A program made the position numbers and the translations under genes. Shown one piece after another: positions 1 through 11,759 of a stretch of 64,000 bases of DNA (positions are counted from its first letter, which is position 1; each line of letters starts with the position of its first letter). Under the pieces are notes generated by a model, which searched no databases, was not told where the DNA came from, and saw only the letters and a program-made list of their open reading frames with translations. The stretch is from Streptomyces griseoviridis (lineage in GTDB: Bacteria > Actinomycetota > Actinomycetes > Streptomycetales > Streptomycetaceae), in the NCBI RefSeq assembly GCF_005222485.1, contig NZ_CP029078.1, positions 4,615,501 to 4,679,500 of the forward strand, written 5' to 3'.

Positions 1-1950
<1,950 letters not shown>

Positions 1951-1992
1951 GTCGGTCTCAGCTGACCGCATCAGGAAGGATCTTCACCAGCA

Positions 1993-4587
<2,595 letters not shown>

Positions 4588-4605
4588 CACGAGGAGAGAG
4601 TCATC

Positions 4606-5394
4606 GTGAGCGGAGCCACGGGCGCCGGATCGGCCGGAAGTACCTCCACGGGTACGGGAACGGACGGTGGCGGCCGTGGCTCCGCCGCGCGTCCGGCGGA
4701 CTCCCACACCACGCAGCTGCGCAAGATCGAGGTAGGCACGACCGATTCGCGCTCGCCCGACACACATGGATCCCAGGGGGGGAACGTGCCGGACACCCGC
4801 GGCCAGCAGGCCGCACACAAGGCAGGCGCGGGCAAGGCGGCGGGCGCCAAGGGGGCGGGCGCCAAGGGGGCCGCGTCCGGCGCCCAGGCGTCGCCGCTGC
4901 CCGGCGAACGCCAGCCGCAGCAGCCGTCGGGGCCCTACCACCCGCCGCAGGCCTACGAGGCGCAGAGCGGGGCGGCCGCCGGCGCGACGCGCCGGCCGCG
5001 GACCGGGGCGCGGACCACGCCCCGCATCCGCAAGGCACGACTGCGGGTGGCGAAGGCCGACCCGTGGTCGGTCATGAAGGTGAGCTTCCTGCTCTCCATC
5101 GCGCTCGGCGTCTGCACGATCGTGGCGTCCGCGGTGCTGTGGATGGTCATGGACGCGATGGGCGTGTTCTCGACGGTCGGCGGCACGATCTCGGAGGCCA
5201 CCGGCTCGAACGAGTCGAACGGCTTCGACCTCCAGTCGTTCCTGTCGCTTCCGCACGTCCTGACGTTCGCGTCGATCATCGCCGTCATCGACGTCGTCCT
5301 CGCGACCGCTCTCGCGACCCTCGGGGCGTTCATCTACAACCTCTCCGCGGGCTTCGTGGGCGGCGTCGAGCTGACGCTCGCCGAGGACGAGTGA
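4606..5394 (+). CDS. DUF3566 membrane protein
   Basis: Conserved actinobacterial membrane protein of unknown function, habitually located after gyrA. It is 262 aa with a GTG start 18 bp after gyrA and a GAGGAGAGAG ribosome site. Residues 1 to about 140 are low-complexity, rich in Gly/Ala/Pro/Gln and without a recognisable fold. The C-terminal ~110 residues hold the DUF3566 domain with two membrane segments (around VSFLLSIALGVCTIVASAVL and ASIIAVIDVVLATALATLGA) separated by a polar loop. Probably in the gyrBA transcription unit. The function is not known and I do not propose one. Confidence 0.9.
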   Translation: MSGATGAGSAGSTSTGTGTDGGGRGSAARPADSHTTQLRKIEVGTTDSRSPDTHGSQGGNVPDTRGQQAAHKAGAGKAAGAKGAGAKGAASGAQASPLPGERQPQQPSGPYHPPQAYEAQSGAAAGATRRPRTGARTTPRIRKARLRVAKADPWSVMKVSFLLSIALGVCTIVASAVLWMVMDAMGVFSTVGGTISEATGSNESNGFDLQSFLSLPHVLTFASIIAVIDVVLATALATLGAFIYNLSAGFVGGVELTLAEDE

Positions 5395-5412
5395 CGTCGC
5401 CAGGAACCGATT

Positions 5413-5441
5413 TTGGGACTGCCCTGGTCGTGCGCTAATCT
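5413..5441 (+). promoter_or_regulatory. Likely tRNA-Ile promoter
   Basis: TTGGGA (5413-5418) and TAATCT (5436-5441) are separated by 17 bp, a good housekeeping (HrdB-type) promoter spacing, 38 bp before the tRNA-Ile gene. Assigned by eye from the consensus. Confidence 0.5.
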
Positions 5442-5479
5442 TCAGGAGTCAGCGCGCGGCACACACCGCAGAGCGCGGC

Positions 5480-5553
5480 GGGGCTATAGCTCAGTTGGTT
5501 AGAGCGCATCCCTGATAAGGATGAGGCCACAGGTTCAAATCCTGTTAGCCCCA
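5480..5553 (+). tRNA. tRNA-Ile(GAT)
   Basis: Cloverleaf with acceptor GGGGCTA pairing TAGCCCC, D-arm GCTCAGTTGGTTAGAGC, anticodon stem-loop with GAT inside CCCTGATAAGG, and T-loop GGTTCAAATCC. The discriminator is A5553 and CCA is not fully encoded (CC then G follow). The 3' part from 5511 is also the attachment site of the inserted elements, and both later copies keep this tail; insertion has left the tRNA intact. Confidence 0.97.
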
Positions 5554-5689
5554 CCGAGGCGTAACGCCTGATCAGACGGCCGGTAGATCACTACGATCTA
5601 CCGGCCGTCTACGTTTGATGATCTTGGTATCCCACTACTCTCCCGTAACAACAAGCTGCACCGCGGCCGGGCCTGGGGGCGGAAATGTT
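5511..5689. repeat. Attachment core and element left end, copy 1
   Basis: The first 45 bp (5511-5555) are the tRNA-Ile 3' half plus CC; they recur perfectly at 13941-13985 and with two changes at 11760-11804. Beyond the tRNA the similarity to copy 2 (11760-11937) continues for about 130 bp, including a hairpin and the stretch GTAACAACAAGCTGCACC, with roughly nine differences overall. This is what two related integrative elements inserted at the same tRNA would leave. Confidence 0.85.
5574..5610 (+). terminator. Element-encoded terminator after tRNA-Ile
   Basis: Perfect 16-bp stem (5574-5589 with 5595-5610) and a 5-nt loop ACTAC. The second left end has the same hairpin with one G-T pair. It probably replaces the native tRNA terminator, which insertion displaced to 13992. 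Confidence 0.7.
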
Positions 5690-5750
5690 GCAACAACCTG
5701 CTGTTGCGGGCAGATGCGAAAGATGTGACCGGGCCTCTACTGTGAACGCA

Positions 5751-5789
5751 GAGACGCCCCCTGCTGATTCAAGCGGCAGGGGGCGTCTC
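5751..5789. terminator. Strong hairpin, terminator for the leftward peptide gene
   Basis: A 14-bp perfect stem (GAGACGCCCCCTGC with GCAGGGGGCGTCTC) and an 11-nt loop, just past the stop of the leftward peptide gene that ends at 5845. Confidence 0.65.
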
Positions 5790-5844
5790 GTCTTTCCAGT
5801 CAGGGCCTCCCGAGCACCAGACTGGAAGTCATTGCGGTGGGTGG

Positions 5845-6084
5845 TCAGCCCCAGCCGATGTCTCCGACCGTCGCCGCCGGCGAGGCGAGTGTCTCGCCCG
5901 CCGATGGCTCGATGCCGTCCGCCTCGGGTCCGGTGATGTCCGGTACAGCGGCGCCCCAGCCGATGTCCGCCGATAGGGCCGGCTGGGCGGTGCGATGGGG
6001 AACGCTGGCCGCTGCCGGGATTGCCAGGGCGGCCAGCGTAAGCAGGGCGGACGCGGCGGCGAGACGCACTCTAGCTCTGGTCAC
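5845..6084 (-). CDS. Small secreted peptide precursor with repeated DIGWG motif
   Basis: Predicted 79-aa exported peptide. The GTG at 6084 is preferred because the following residues form a clean signal peptide (VTRARVRL, then the hydrophobic stretch AAASALLTLAALAIPAAA, likely cleavage near AAASV) and a G-rich ribosome site precedes it; longer in-frame starts would spoil the signal. The mature part is about 50 residues and contains DIGWG twice, once near its beginning (ALSADIGWG) and once as the exact C-terminus (VGDIGWG). In DNA the two copies are a 14-bp direct repeat (5849 and 5954). It is divergent from a LuxR-type regulator gene. I do not recognise a named family; a peptide pheromone precursor is my inference. 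Confidence 0.6.
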   Translation of the reverse strand: MTRARVRLAAASALLTLAALAIPAAASVPHRTAQPALSADIGWGAAVPDITGPEADGIEPSAGETLASPAATVGDIGWG

Positions 6085-6221
6085 AGGCCCCCCTTTATCG
6101 AACATGCTTGCGAAACATGGTCTGGACCGACAGAGTGACACGTGCCGCCTATGTGGTCCAAGGTGCACGGTGTGCGGAAAACTGCACATGCAGGAATCCG
6201 CACACGCAACTGGGGGCGAAA
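6085..6221. promoter_or_regulatory. Divergent promoter region, peptide gene / LuxR-type gene
   Basis: 137 bp between two divergent starts, somewhat lower in GC than its surroundings. It is the only place for the promoters of both genes. I could not fix -10/-35 boxes with confidence. Confidence 0.4.
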
Positions 6222-7191
6222 ATGGGTGACTTGGACAGATCGAGAGGCGAACCGCCGCTCACCGACGACGACTTCGAGACATACCGTCAGATCGCTACAG
6301 GGCCGTCGCCCCCGGACGGCCACGACGTCAGCAGGCTCCTCGCCCTGCGACTGATCGGCCGCGACCCCTATGCCCCCAGCGGCTACATCCCGGCGACCCG
6401 CGCATGGCTGTCCAAAGCCTCACCGGGGGTCTCCTGGGCGACCTGGAGGCGATCGTCGCCCGGGTCTCCCAGATCCCTGCCCTGGAGCGCCTGGCCGAGC
6501 ACTTCGACCCGCAACGCCTCTACGGCGGCCCCGGAAGCGAGTACCTCGCCACCACCGCCCAGATGAACGCCCGCCTCGGCGAGATCAGTGCCGCTGCTCA
6601 CTCCGACTTCTGCGCCGTCCAACCTGGCGAGCCGGCCGACCGAGACCCCGCAATCCTCCGCCTGGGTGTCGAGCGCACCCGCGCCGCGCTCCAGCGCGGG
6701 GTGCAGGTCCGCTCGATCTATCACCGCAGTGCGCACGAGCACTACCAGACCCGCGACTACATCCACGCGATGATCGCCGACGGGGCGAGGTGCGGGCATC
6801 CACTCTTCCCGGCCCCAGACTTGTGATCATCGATCGCCAGCACGCCTTCGTCGACAACCACGTCATAAAGGGCGAGGGCAACAGCGGCTGGCACCTCTTC
6901 GACCGCGCCGCCGTCGCCTGGGCCCGCAGCATCTTTGAGATGTTCTGGGACCACGCCACCCGGTGGCAGGACATCGGCCCGGCCACGTGCGACCCGCTGA
7001 GCGAACGGCAGTGGCGCATCCTTCGCGAGCTGGACGCCGGGTACTCCCAGCAGCAGGTCGGAGGACGGATCGGTCTCAGTCGCCGGGCTGTCGACAAGGA
7101 GCTGGCGACGGTCCGCGAAGCGCTGGGCTTCAAGACCATGTACCAGGTAATGAGCTGGTACGGCCGAGCGCAGTGTCCCCCGGTCGGGTGA
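6222..7191 (+). pseudogene. LuxR-type HTH regulator broken by two frameshifts
   Basis: A ~320-aa regulator is recoverable across three frames. The N-terminus (MGDLDRSRGEPPLTDDDFET) runs in one frame to about 6400. The middle (GDLEAIVARVSQIPALERLAEHFDPQRLYGG to YIHAMIADGA) is in a second frame to about 6785. The C-terminus (EVRASTLPGPRLVIIDRQHAFVD to the stop) is in a third. The end carries a LuxR-type helix-turn-helix (LSERQWRILRELDAGYSQQQ...VGGRIGLSRRAVDKELATVR). The middle resembles Streptomyces regulators with a TrmB/PLD-like sensory part (GVQVRSIYHRSAHEHYQT). The ATG at 6222 has a GGGGGCG ribosome site. Divergent from the secreted peptide gene, whose receptor it may once have been (inference). 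Confidence 0.7.
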
Positions 7192-7580
7192 CGGGCCCGC
7201 GCTTGCCGTCTACTCGCTGTAGATGGCACGGACCAGTGAGTAAAGTGCAGGCGGGGAGGCGGAGCGGCTCGCTCCACCTGACGCATAACCCCAGACGAGC
7301 CCGGCCGGGATGCTCGGGAGGCACCCGGTCGGAAGGGCGTCGTCCCTCTCCGCTTGGATCGGGGAGGGGCGGCGTCAATAGGCGAACCGCCCCGCCCTCC
7401 GTACATACGTAGGGCGGGGCGGTCGTGCTCAGGCATGACGCCGAGCACTCGGGCCGGCGGACGCATATCACGCCAGACCCGCTCCGACAGCTACGAGAGC
7501 CGCCGAAGTTTGGCGGGCAGCCGCCCCCGACGGGGGGGCAGGGACGGCCGCCGATCCGGTGCCGCCGGAAACTCTCGTCG
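7192..7580. other. Intergenic stretch with bidirectional terminator
   Basis: 389 bp between two convergent gene ends. The clear content is a hairpin at 7386-7423: a 13-bp perfect stem (ACCGCCCCGCCCT with AGGGCGGGGCGGT) that can stop both the LuxR-type remnant and the leftward Cys-rich operon. No convincing gene. Confidence 0.55.
7386..7423. terminator. Bidirectional hairpin terminator
   Basis: 13-bp perfect stem, 12-nt loop, between convergent genes. Confidence 0.6.
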
Positions 7581-7741
7581 TCACCGGTAGATGCGCGTCG
7601 GCGTCGTCGGCCGCTCCGGCATCGGCCGGCACCCGCGGTCGTGAACCACGACATCGGGCGCCGCTCCGGTCGCGGAGTCCACGGGGAACGTCCTGACCGG
7701 CTCGCCGGGGCGATCGGCTGGGAGCAGTGGTCGCAGATCAC
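7581..7741 (-). pseudogene. Tiny zinc-ribbon-like protein (CDHC), one frameshift
   Basis: Last recognisable member of a leftward three-gene set. It starts at GTG 7741, overlapping the previous stop as GTGA. It begins VICDHCSQPIAP, the start of a small Cys-x2-Cys protein type common in Streptomyces mobile elements. Then one base is missing in the run coding AP(G)EP near 7705: the remainder, RTFPVDSATGAAPDVVVHDR to the end, is in the next frame and stops at 7581. The length of 161 nt is one short of a multiple of three; restoring one base gives 53 aa. Function unknown. Confidence 0.6.
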
Positions 7742-7914
7742 CCGCCGCCTCCCGCTCGCTGGGCTCGCATCCACGCGCGGCGCAGTTCCCCGGCCGTCTG
7801 GCAGGCGACCGCCGTGGCGGTGCGGCATCGTCGGCAGGTGTGGCAGTGGTCGAGCAGCGCCCGGTACTTGGCGTCGGCGTCGCGCGGGTGGACGCTTTCC
7901 GGCGTGGCCGTCAC
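7738..7914 (-). CDS. Tiny Cys-rich protein, translationally coupled
   Basis: 58 aa. The GTG at 7914 overlaps the upstream stop (GTGA), so translation is probably coupled. The core is LDHCHTCRRCRTATAVACQT, four cysteines in a likely zinc-binding arrangement, followed by a basic helix AGELRRAWMRAQRA. Small proteins of this form are frequent in Streptomyces integrative elements and phages, but no role is established. It lies between two other Cys-rich small genes. Confidence 0.6.
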   Translation of the reverse strand: MTATPESVHPRDADAKYRALLDHCHTCRRCRTATAVACQTAGELRRAWMRAQRAGGGG

Positions 7915-8363
7915 CGCCGCCTCTGTGGGCACGCGGTGTGCGTGGTGGCTCCGCCCGCTGCGGACGGTGACTGCGACCGGTGCGTCTCGTACTCCTCGCC
8001 TGGTCCGATCTGGCGGGAGCAGGCGCAGCAGTAGCGGACCGGGGTGTGGGCGGCGACGAGGTGGCGCAGTGCGGCGCCGAGGGGGCAGTCGGTGGCGTCC
8101 TCGGCGCGGCAGGCCGGGCACATCGGGGCGTGCGCGACGAGGGCCTGGTGCGCGCGCTGCGCCGTGCAGGTGCGGCAGGCGCGCGGGAACCACGTCCGGC
8201 CGTCGACGAGTTGGACGCCGAGGTCGACCGCGGTCGGGTTCTCCAGCGGCTCGCCGCCCCAGACGCAGGAACGGCCGGCCGCACGCGCCTCGTCCAGCCT
8301 CGCCAGGGCAGGCAGGGCGAGGGCGGCCAGCACCTCCAGTCCGGTCGCCGTCGTTCTGGTCAT
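7911..8363 (-). CDS. Cys-rich zinc-ribbon protein of the element
   Basis: 150 aa, first gene of the leftward coupled set. The ATG is preceded by AGGAG at good spacing. Residues 1-30 form an Ala/Leu-rich helix; then come Cys pairs CRTC, CPAC, a CPLG turn and CCAC, which look like two zinc knuckles, with histidines nearby (LRHLVAAHTP). The composition suggests an element-specific nucleic-acid or protein contact factor. I do not recognise a named family. The downstream gene starts inside its stop codon. Confidence 0.6.
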   Translation of the reverse strand: MTRTTATGLEVLAALALPALARLDEARAAGRSCVWGGEPLENPTAVDLGVQLVDGRTWFPRACRTCTAQRAHQALVAHAPMCPACRAEDATDCPLGAALRHLVAAHTPVRYCCACSRQIGPGEEYETHRSQSPSAAGGATTHTACPQRRR

Positions 8364-8671
8364 CGGATCACTCCTGGACGTGGCGGAGCGGTAGCGTGCG
8401 GCACGTCGACTCCTCAGCAGTCGGCCATGCCCCGGGGCCGGTCGCGCGGTCGCCGGGGTTTCCTTCCCACCACGGTTTCAGTTGGAGCGGGCGCCGTCAC
8501 GGGCGCTCATGACCAAATCTGGTGGACATCGCGCACTCCCCTGACCAGGGAAGATGCTGAATTTTGGGCGCGGATTTGGCTGCGACGGTGCCCCAGCTCT
8601 TGGGCATGCCAGGTGATGTGGGCCACACCGCGGCTACCGTGAGCACATCGCCACCGCATCGGGAGCCCGTC
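8364..8671. promoter_or_regulatory. Divergent intergenic region, Cys-rich operon / HTH regulator
   Basis: 308 bp between divergent genes, with short inverted GC motifs (GGCGCC..GGGCGC near 8490) and a less GC-rich stretch 8511-8570 that is the likely promoter zone. The HTH protein encoded to the right is the obvious candidate to bind here (inference). Confidence 0.4.
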
Positions 8672-10132
8672 ATGACCGACCGCTCGAAGCCCGGATCGAA
8701 AGGTGACCGAGACGGTCTCCGTCACCAGATGCTCGCCGTCGGGTGCACGACTGCCGAGATCGCCACCGAGATGCGCGTCCGGTACCGGATGCGCCCCCGC
8801 GAGGCATGGCGGCATGCCCACGGCTGGAGCCTCCAAGTCGCAGCCGACCGCATCACGCAGGCCAGCGCGAGCAGCACTCCCGTTGCCGCTGACGCGAGTC
8901 TCACCGCGAAGTGGGAGAAGTGGCCAAGCAACCCATCCGCCCGTCGTCCAAGCGTCCCGGTGATTCTCGCGATCGCCGCCGCGTACGGCTGTGAGCCCGG
9001 CGACCTCCTCGACATCGACGACCGGCGCGCCCTACCTGACACGGACCTGCGAGCCCTCACCCGTCCGGCGCCCCCGACAGTCGACCCTCAGCCCGTACCT
9101 GCTCAGTCGCCCAGCTTGCCCACGACCGACCTCGTCCACCTGGCCGCCGACGAGTCCGCCACATGGGCCCAGTGGGCAGAGGCTTCCAACGTGGGCGACC
9201 TCGGCCTGGAGCAGATGCTCGCCGAAATCCGAACCCTGGCTGGCGACTACCTCGTCTCCGACCCCGTGGTCCTATTCGGCCGCACCCGCCGCCTCCGCGA
9301 CCGCGTGTTTGGCCTCCTCGAAGGTCATCAATACCCGCGGCATTCGCGCGAGTTGTACGCCGCGTCCGGATACCTCTGCGCCCTCCTCGCCTGGATGTCG
9401 TCCGATCTGGGCCAGCTACGCGATGCTGACACTCAGGGCCGCACAGCCTGGCTGTGCGCCGAACTTGCTGATCACGACGACCTACGGGCCTGGGTTCTGT
9501 CGACCCGGAGCAAGGTGGCGTTCTGGGACGGCCGCCTGCGAGACGCCGTGGCCTACGCCCGCCGCGGTGCCAGCTGCCGGCCGTCGGGCACGGTGTCCGT
9601 CCTCCTCGCCTGCCAGGAGGCTGACGCGTGGTCCGTGATCGGGGCGCATGACGAATCGCTCGCCGCCCTACACCGAGCTGAGGACGCCCGCGCCGCGCTG
9701 ACGGGCACCGATGAGGTCGGAGGCATCCTGTCCTGCCAGCCGTCTCGGCAGGACAACTACGCGGCCGCCGTACACCTCCGCGGCGGCCGTCCCGCAGACG
9801 CCCTGCGCGCCACCACAAGCGCCCTCGCACTCCTCGCCGTTCAGCCAGTACGCGCCTACGGAACAGAGGCCCAGATCCACATCAGCCAGGCATCCGCCCA
9901 CCTCGCCACCGGCGACGTCGACGGCGCCCGCGAAGCCCTGGCACCGGTCCTGGCAATGCCTCCGGACCACCGCCTCGCACCTGTCGCCCGGCGTCTCTCC
10001 GAGCTGTCCGCCGTCATAGATCATCGAGCACCTGGCGCCGGGGTAATCGGGCTGCGCGCGGCCATCACGGACTGGTGCGCGGACTCCGCACCGCGGCATC
10101 TTGCCCTCTCGCCAGGTAGCGGGGCCTCCTGA
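8672..10132 (+). CDS. HTH (XRE-like) regulator with TPR-like C-terminal domain
   Basis: 486 aa from the ATG at 8672, chosen for the GGGAG ribosome site; an in-frame start about 100 bp upstream lacks support. Residues ~15-115 form a DNA-binding region (TTAEIATEMRVRYRMRPREA, VAADRITQASAS, then a Trp-containing turn typical of Streptomyces XRE-type proteins). After a Pro-rich linker, residues ~160-480 are Ala/Leu-rich helical repeats (TPR-like: DLGQLRDADTQGRTAWLCAE, GRPADALRATTSALALL, ATGDVDGAREALAPV). This plan is common for Streptomyces regulators that sense a ligand or peptide. The 2H phosphoesterase gene follows 12 bp later, suggesting an operon. Confidence 0.75.
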   Translation: MTDRSKPGSKGDRDGLRHQMLAVGCTTAEIATEMRVRYRMRPREAWRHAHGWSLQVAADRITQASASSTPVAADASLTAKWEKWPSNPSARRPSVPVILAIAAAYGCEPGDLLDIDDRRALPDTDLRALTRPAPPTVDPQPVPAQSPSLPTTDLVHLAADESATWAQWAEASNVGDLGLEQMLAEIRTLAGDYLVSDPVVLFGRTRRLRDRVFGLLEGHQYPRHSRELYAASGYLCALLAWMSSDLGQLRDADTQGRTAWLCAELADHDDLRAWVLSTRSKVAFWDGRLRDAVAYARRGASCRPSGTVSVLLACQEADAWSVIGAHDESLAALHRAEDARAALTGTDEVGGILSCQPSRQDNYAAAVHLRGGRPADALRATTSALALLAVQPVRAYGTEAQIHISQASAHLATGDVDGAREALAPVLAMPPDHRLAPVARRLSELSAVIDHRAPGAGVIGLRAAITDWCADSAPRHLALSPGSGAS

Positions 10133-10144
10133 TTGGATCTCGGG

Positions 10145-10777
10145 ATGAGCACTCATCCTGAGAGCATGCGGACCCACTGGTGGTGGCGGCCCGGCTGGCG
10201 GGAGGGCCGCCGCTTCTACACCTGGCACCTCGTCTTCGACGGCCAGGACGACGTCCACCGCCTGGCCGCCGACTACCGGACCGCACTCGCCCCGCTCGGA
10301 CCCGACAGCTTCACCCTGATCCCCGACCAGTGGCTCCACCTCACCATGCAGGGCGTTGGTTTCGTGGACGAGACCGACGCGCAGACGGTCGACGCCATCG
10401 TCACCACCGCCCGCCACCGGCTGGCGGGGATAGCCGCGTTCGACGTGACCCTCGGGCCCGACGCCGTCGTCGACCAGGAGGCGATCCTCCTGCCCGCACA
10501 GCCTGCCGAGCCAGTGCACGCGGTGAGGGACGCGATCCGCGCGGCGATCGGCGACGTGGTGGAGGAGGTTCCCGAGCAGGCCGACGGGTTTCGACCGCAC
10601 GTGTCGGTCGCGTACAGCGCAGCAGCAGGGCCAGCCGACCCTGTCGTCCACGCCCTCGCGCGAGCCACATTCACCTCCGCTCGGGCCCGCATCACCAGCG
10701 CGGAGCTGATCGTCCTCGGCCGTGACGCCCAGATGTACGAGTGGACGTCCTACGCCACGGTGCCTCTCGGGAAGTGA
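10145..10777 (+). CDS. 2'-5' RNA ligase / 2H phosphoesterase family protein
   Basis: 210 aa. Both signature H-x-(S/T) motifs of the 2H superfamily are present: HLTMQ in DQWLHLTMQGVGF and HVSVAY in FRPHVSVAYS, about 80 residues apart as expected. Family members open or close 2'-5' or cyclic phosphodiester bonds in RNA or nucleotides. The ATG at 10145 is preferred over an in-frame TTG at 10133 (GGATCTCGGG precedes it). It belongs to the regulator-plus-enzyme pair in the island. The substrate cannot be deduced. Confidence 0.85.
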   Translation: MSTHPESMRTHWWWRPGWREGRRFYTWHLVFDGQDDVHRLAADYRTALAPLGPDSFTLIPDQWLHLTMQGVGFVDETDAQTVDAIVTTARHRLAGIAAFDVTLGPDAVVDQEAILLPAQPAEPVHAVRDAIRAAIGDVVEEVPEQADGFRPHVSVAYSAAAGPADPVVHALARATFTSARARITSAELIVLGRDAQMYEWTSYATVPLGK

Positions 10778-10793
10778 CCCAGGGCATGACGAA

Positions 10794-10825
10794 GGCCCCC
10801 TTCCGCCCGAAGGCGGAAGCGGGGC
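10794..10825 (+). terminator. Hairpin after the 2H phosphoesterase gene
   Basis: GGCCCCCTTCCGCC pairs, with one mismatch, with GGCGGAAGCGGGGC. A sequence relative of this hairpin lies on the other side of the CRISPR repeats (11070-11099). Confidence 0.55.
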
Positions 10826-10852
10826 AGTGCCAGCGGGAGTCGCGCGTCCTGC

Positions 10853-11002
10853 GGATCACCCCCGCGCGTGCGGGGACCAGCCCTGCTACCACGAGCTGCT
10901 GGACGAACCGGGAGGATCACCCCCGCGCGTGCGGAGACCAGATCTCCGCGAATCCGGCGGCCAGCTCTCGCTTGGGATCACCCCCGCGCGTGCAAGGACC
11001 AG
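10853..11002 (-). CRISPR. Orphan mini CRISPR array, type I-E-like repeats
   Basis: Three 28-bp repeats at 10853-10880, 10914-10941 and 10975-11002 with an exact 61-bp period, separated by two unrelated 33-bp spacers (10881-10913, 10942-10974). The repeats start GGATCACCCCCGCGCGTG and end GACCAG; the inner CCCCGC-GCGT-GCGGGG is the palindrome typical of actinobacterial type I-E repeats, which in canonical orientation would read on the minus strand. Repeat 2 has one change, repeat 3 two that break the hairpin. No cas gene lies in the window, so processing would need a locus elsewhere. Confidence 0.8.
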
Positions 11003-11069
11003 TCTTCCTGACCAGCGACGCTACCGTGCACAGTGCGCGGCTGCGGCAACTTTGCCAGAGACAGAAAAA

Positions 11070-11099
11070 GCCCCCTCCCGCCCGTAGGCGGAAGGGGGC
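11070..11099 (-). terminator. Hairpin after the leftward gene remnant
   Basis: A GCCCCCTCCCGCC / GGCGGAAGGGGGC stem with one G-T pair, just beyond the leftward stop at 11110. It is related in sequence to the hairpin at 10794-10825. Confidence 0.5.
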
Positions 11100-11109
11100 A
11101 AGGGGCAGT

Positions 11110-11240
11110 TCAGCGCGAGTCACGCGCGGCGACCAGCTCGGGGTCCATCGGTATCAGCGGCAGCCCCGCCGCCCGGAGCTGCTCGTGCTGCGCGCTGATG
11201 TGATCGAGCGCCAAGCCGAGCAGTCGGTCCGTTCGGTCCG
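11110..11240 (-). pseudogene. C-terminal remnant of an unknown leftward gene
   Basis: One reading frame gives LLGLALDHISAQHEQLRAAG followed by LPLIPMDPELVAARDSR and a stop, with protein-like composition. Upstream it runs straight into the integrase remnant (junction near 11241), so the N-terminal part is lost. The last bases plus hairpin resemble the stretch at 10791-10850, where CGCGACTCCCGC also occurs but the stop is changed to TGG. Original product unknown. Confidence 0.45.
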
Positions 11241-11246
11241 CGCGCG

Positions 11247-11600
11247 ACCGCGATCTACTACCGGCAGTGGATCAAGGCGATCCAGACGGCAGGCGTCGCG
11301 CGCGTCCGGAAGAAGAAGATCAAGGTGGAAGTGACCAACCCGGAGACCGGGCGACCGATGATGCAGGAGAAAGTCAAGAAGCAGTGGTGGCCCGCCTTTC
11401 ATGATCAGCGGCACACGTACGCCTCTCGGTTGCACGCCAGCGGTGTGCCCGAGGCGGTGGCTCAGGAAGTGCTCGGCCATGAGCGCGCGGGTAAGGTCAC
11501 CTGGCAGTACACGCACGCGGCGGCCGACTACGCGGGTCAGGTCCTGGCGGCCCTTGAAGATCGCCGGGTAGACGGGCGACGCCTGCGGCTGGTGGCCTGA
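11247..11600 (+). pseudogene. int: Tyrosine integrase, C-terminal remnant
   Basis: About 118 codons of the catalytic domain of a phage-type site-specific recombinase remain: TAIYYRQWIKAIQTAGVARV, then FHDQRHTYASRLHASGV with the box II H-x-x-R, LGHERAG with the second His, and WQYTHA with the nucleophilic Tyr. The N-terminal arm-binding and core-binding domains and the first catalytic Arg motif are absent; the frame starts abruptly next to another gene remnant. It lies 160 bp from an attachment-site copy, the usual place for the integrase of a tRNA-targeting element. It cannot be active alone. Confidence 0.8.
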
Positions 11601-11759
11601 CCTGGGTGCGGGGACTACCCCGTGGCTACCCCGGAACCACCCCAGGAAGCGGTGGAGTTCGACAGGGTTCTGGGGACGTCGCAGGCTGTAGATGGATGTA
11701 GACGCCCCCGGGACCTCCCTCGTTCTTGACCTGGGAAGATCGAAAATTGTGAGTCGGGT

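Noticed and set aside
7468..7584. 38-codon frame starting in the stop of the CDHC pseudogene (GTGA)
   Set aside because: The overlap is attractive but the peptide is Ala/Gly/Ser low complexity, and the upstream gene is itself broken.
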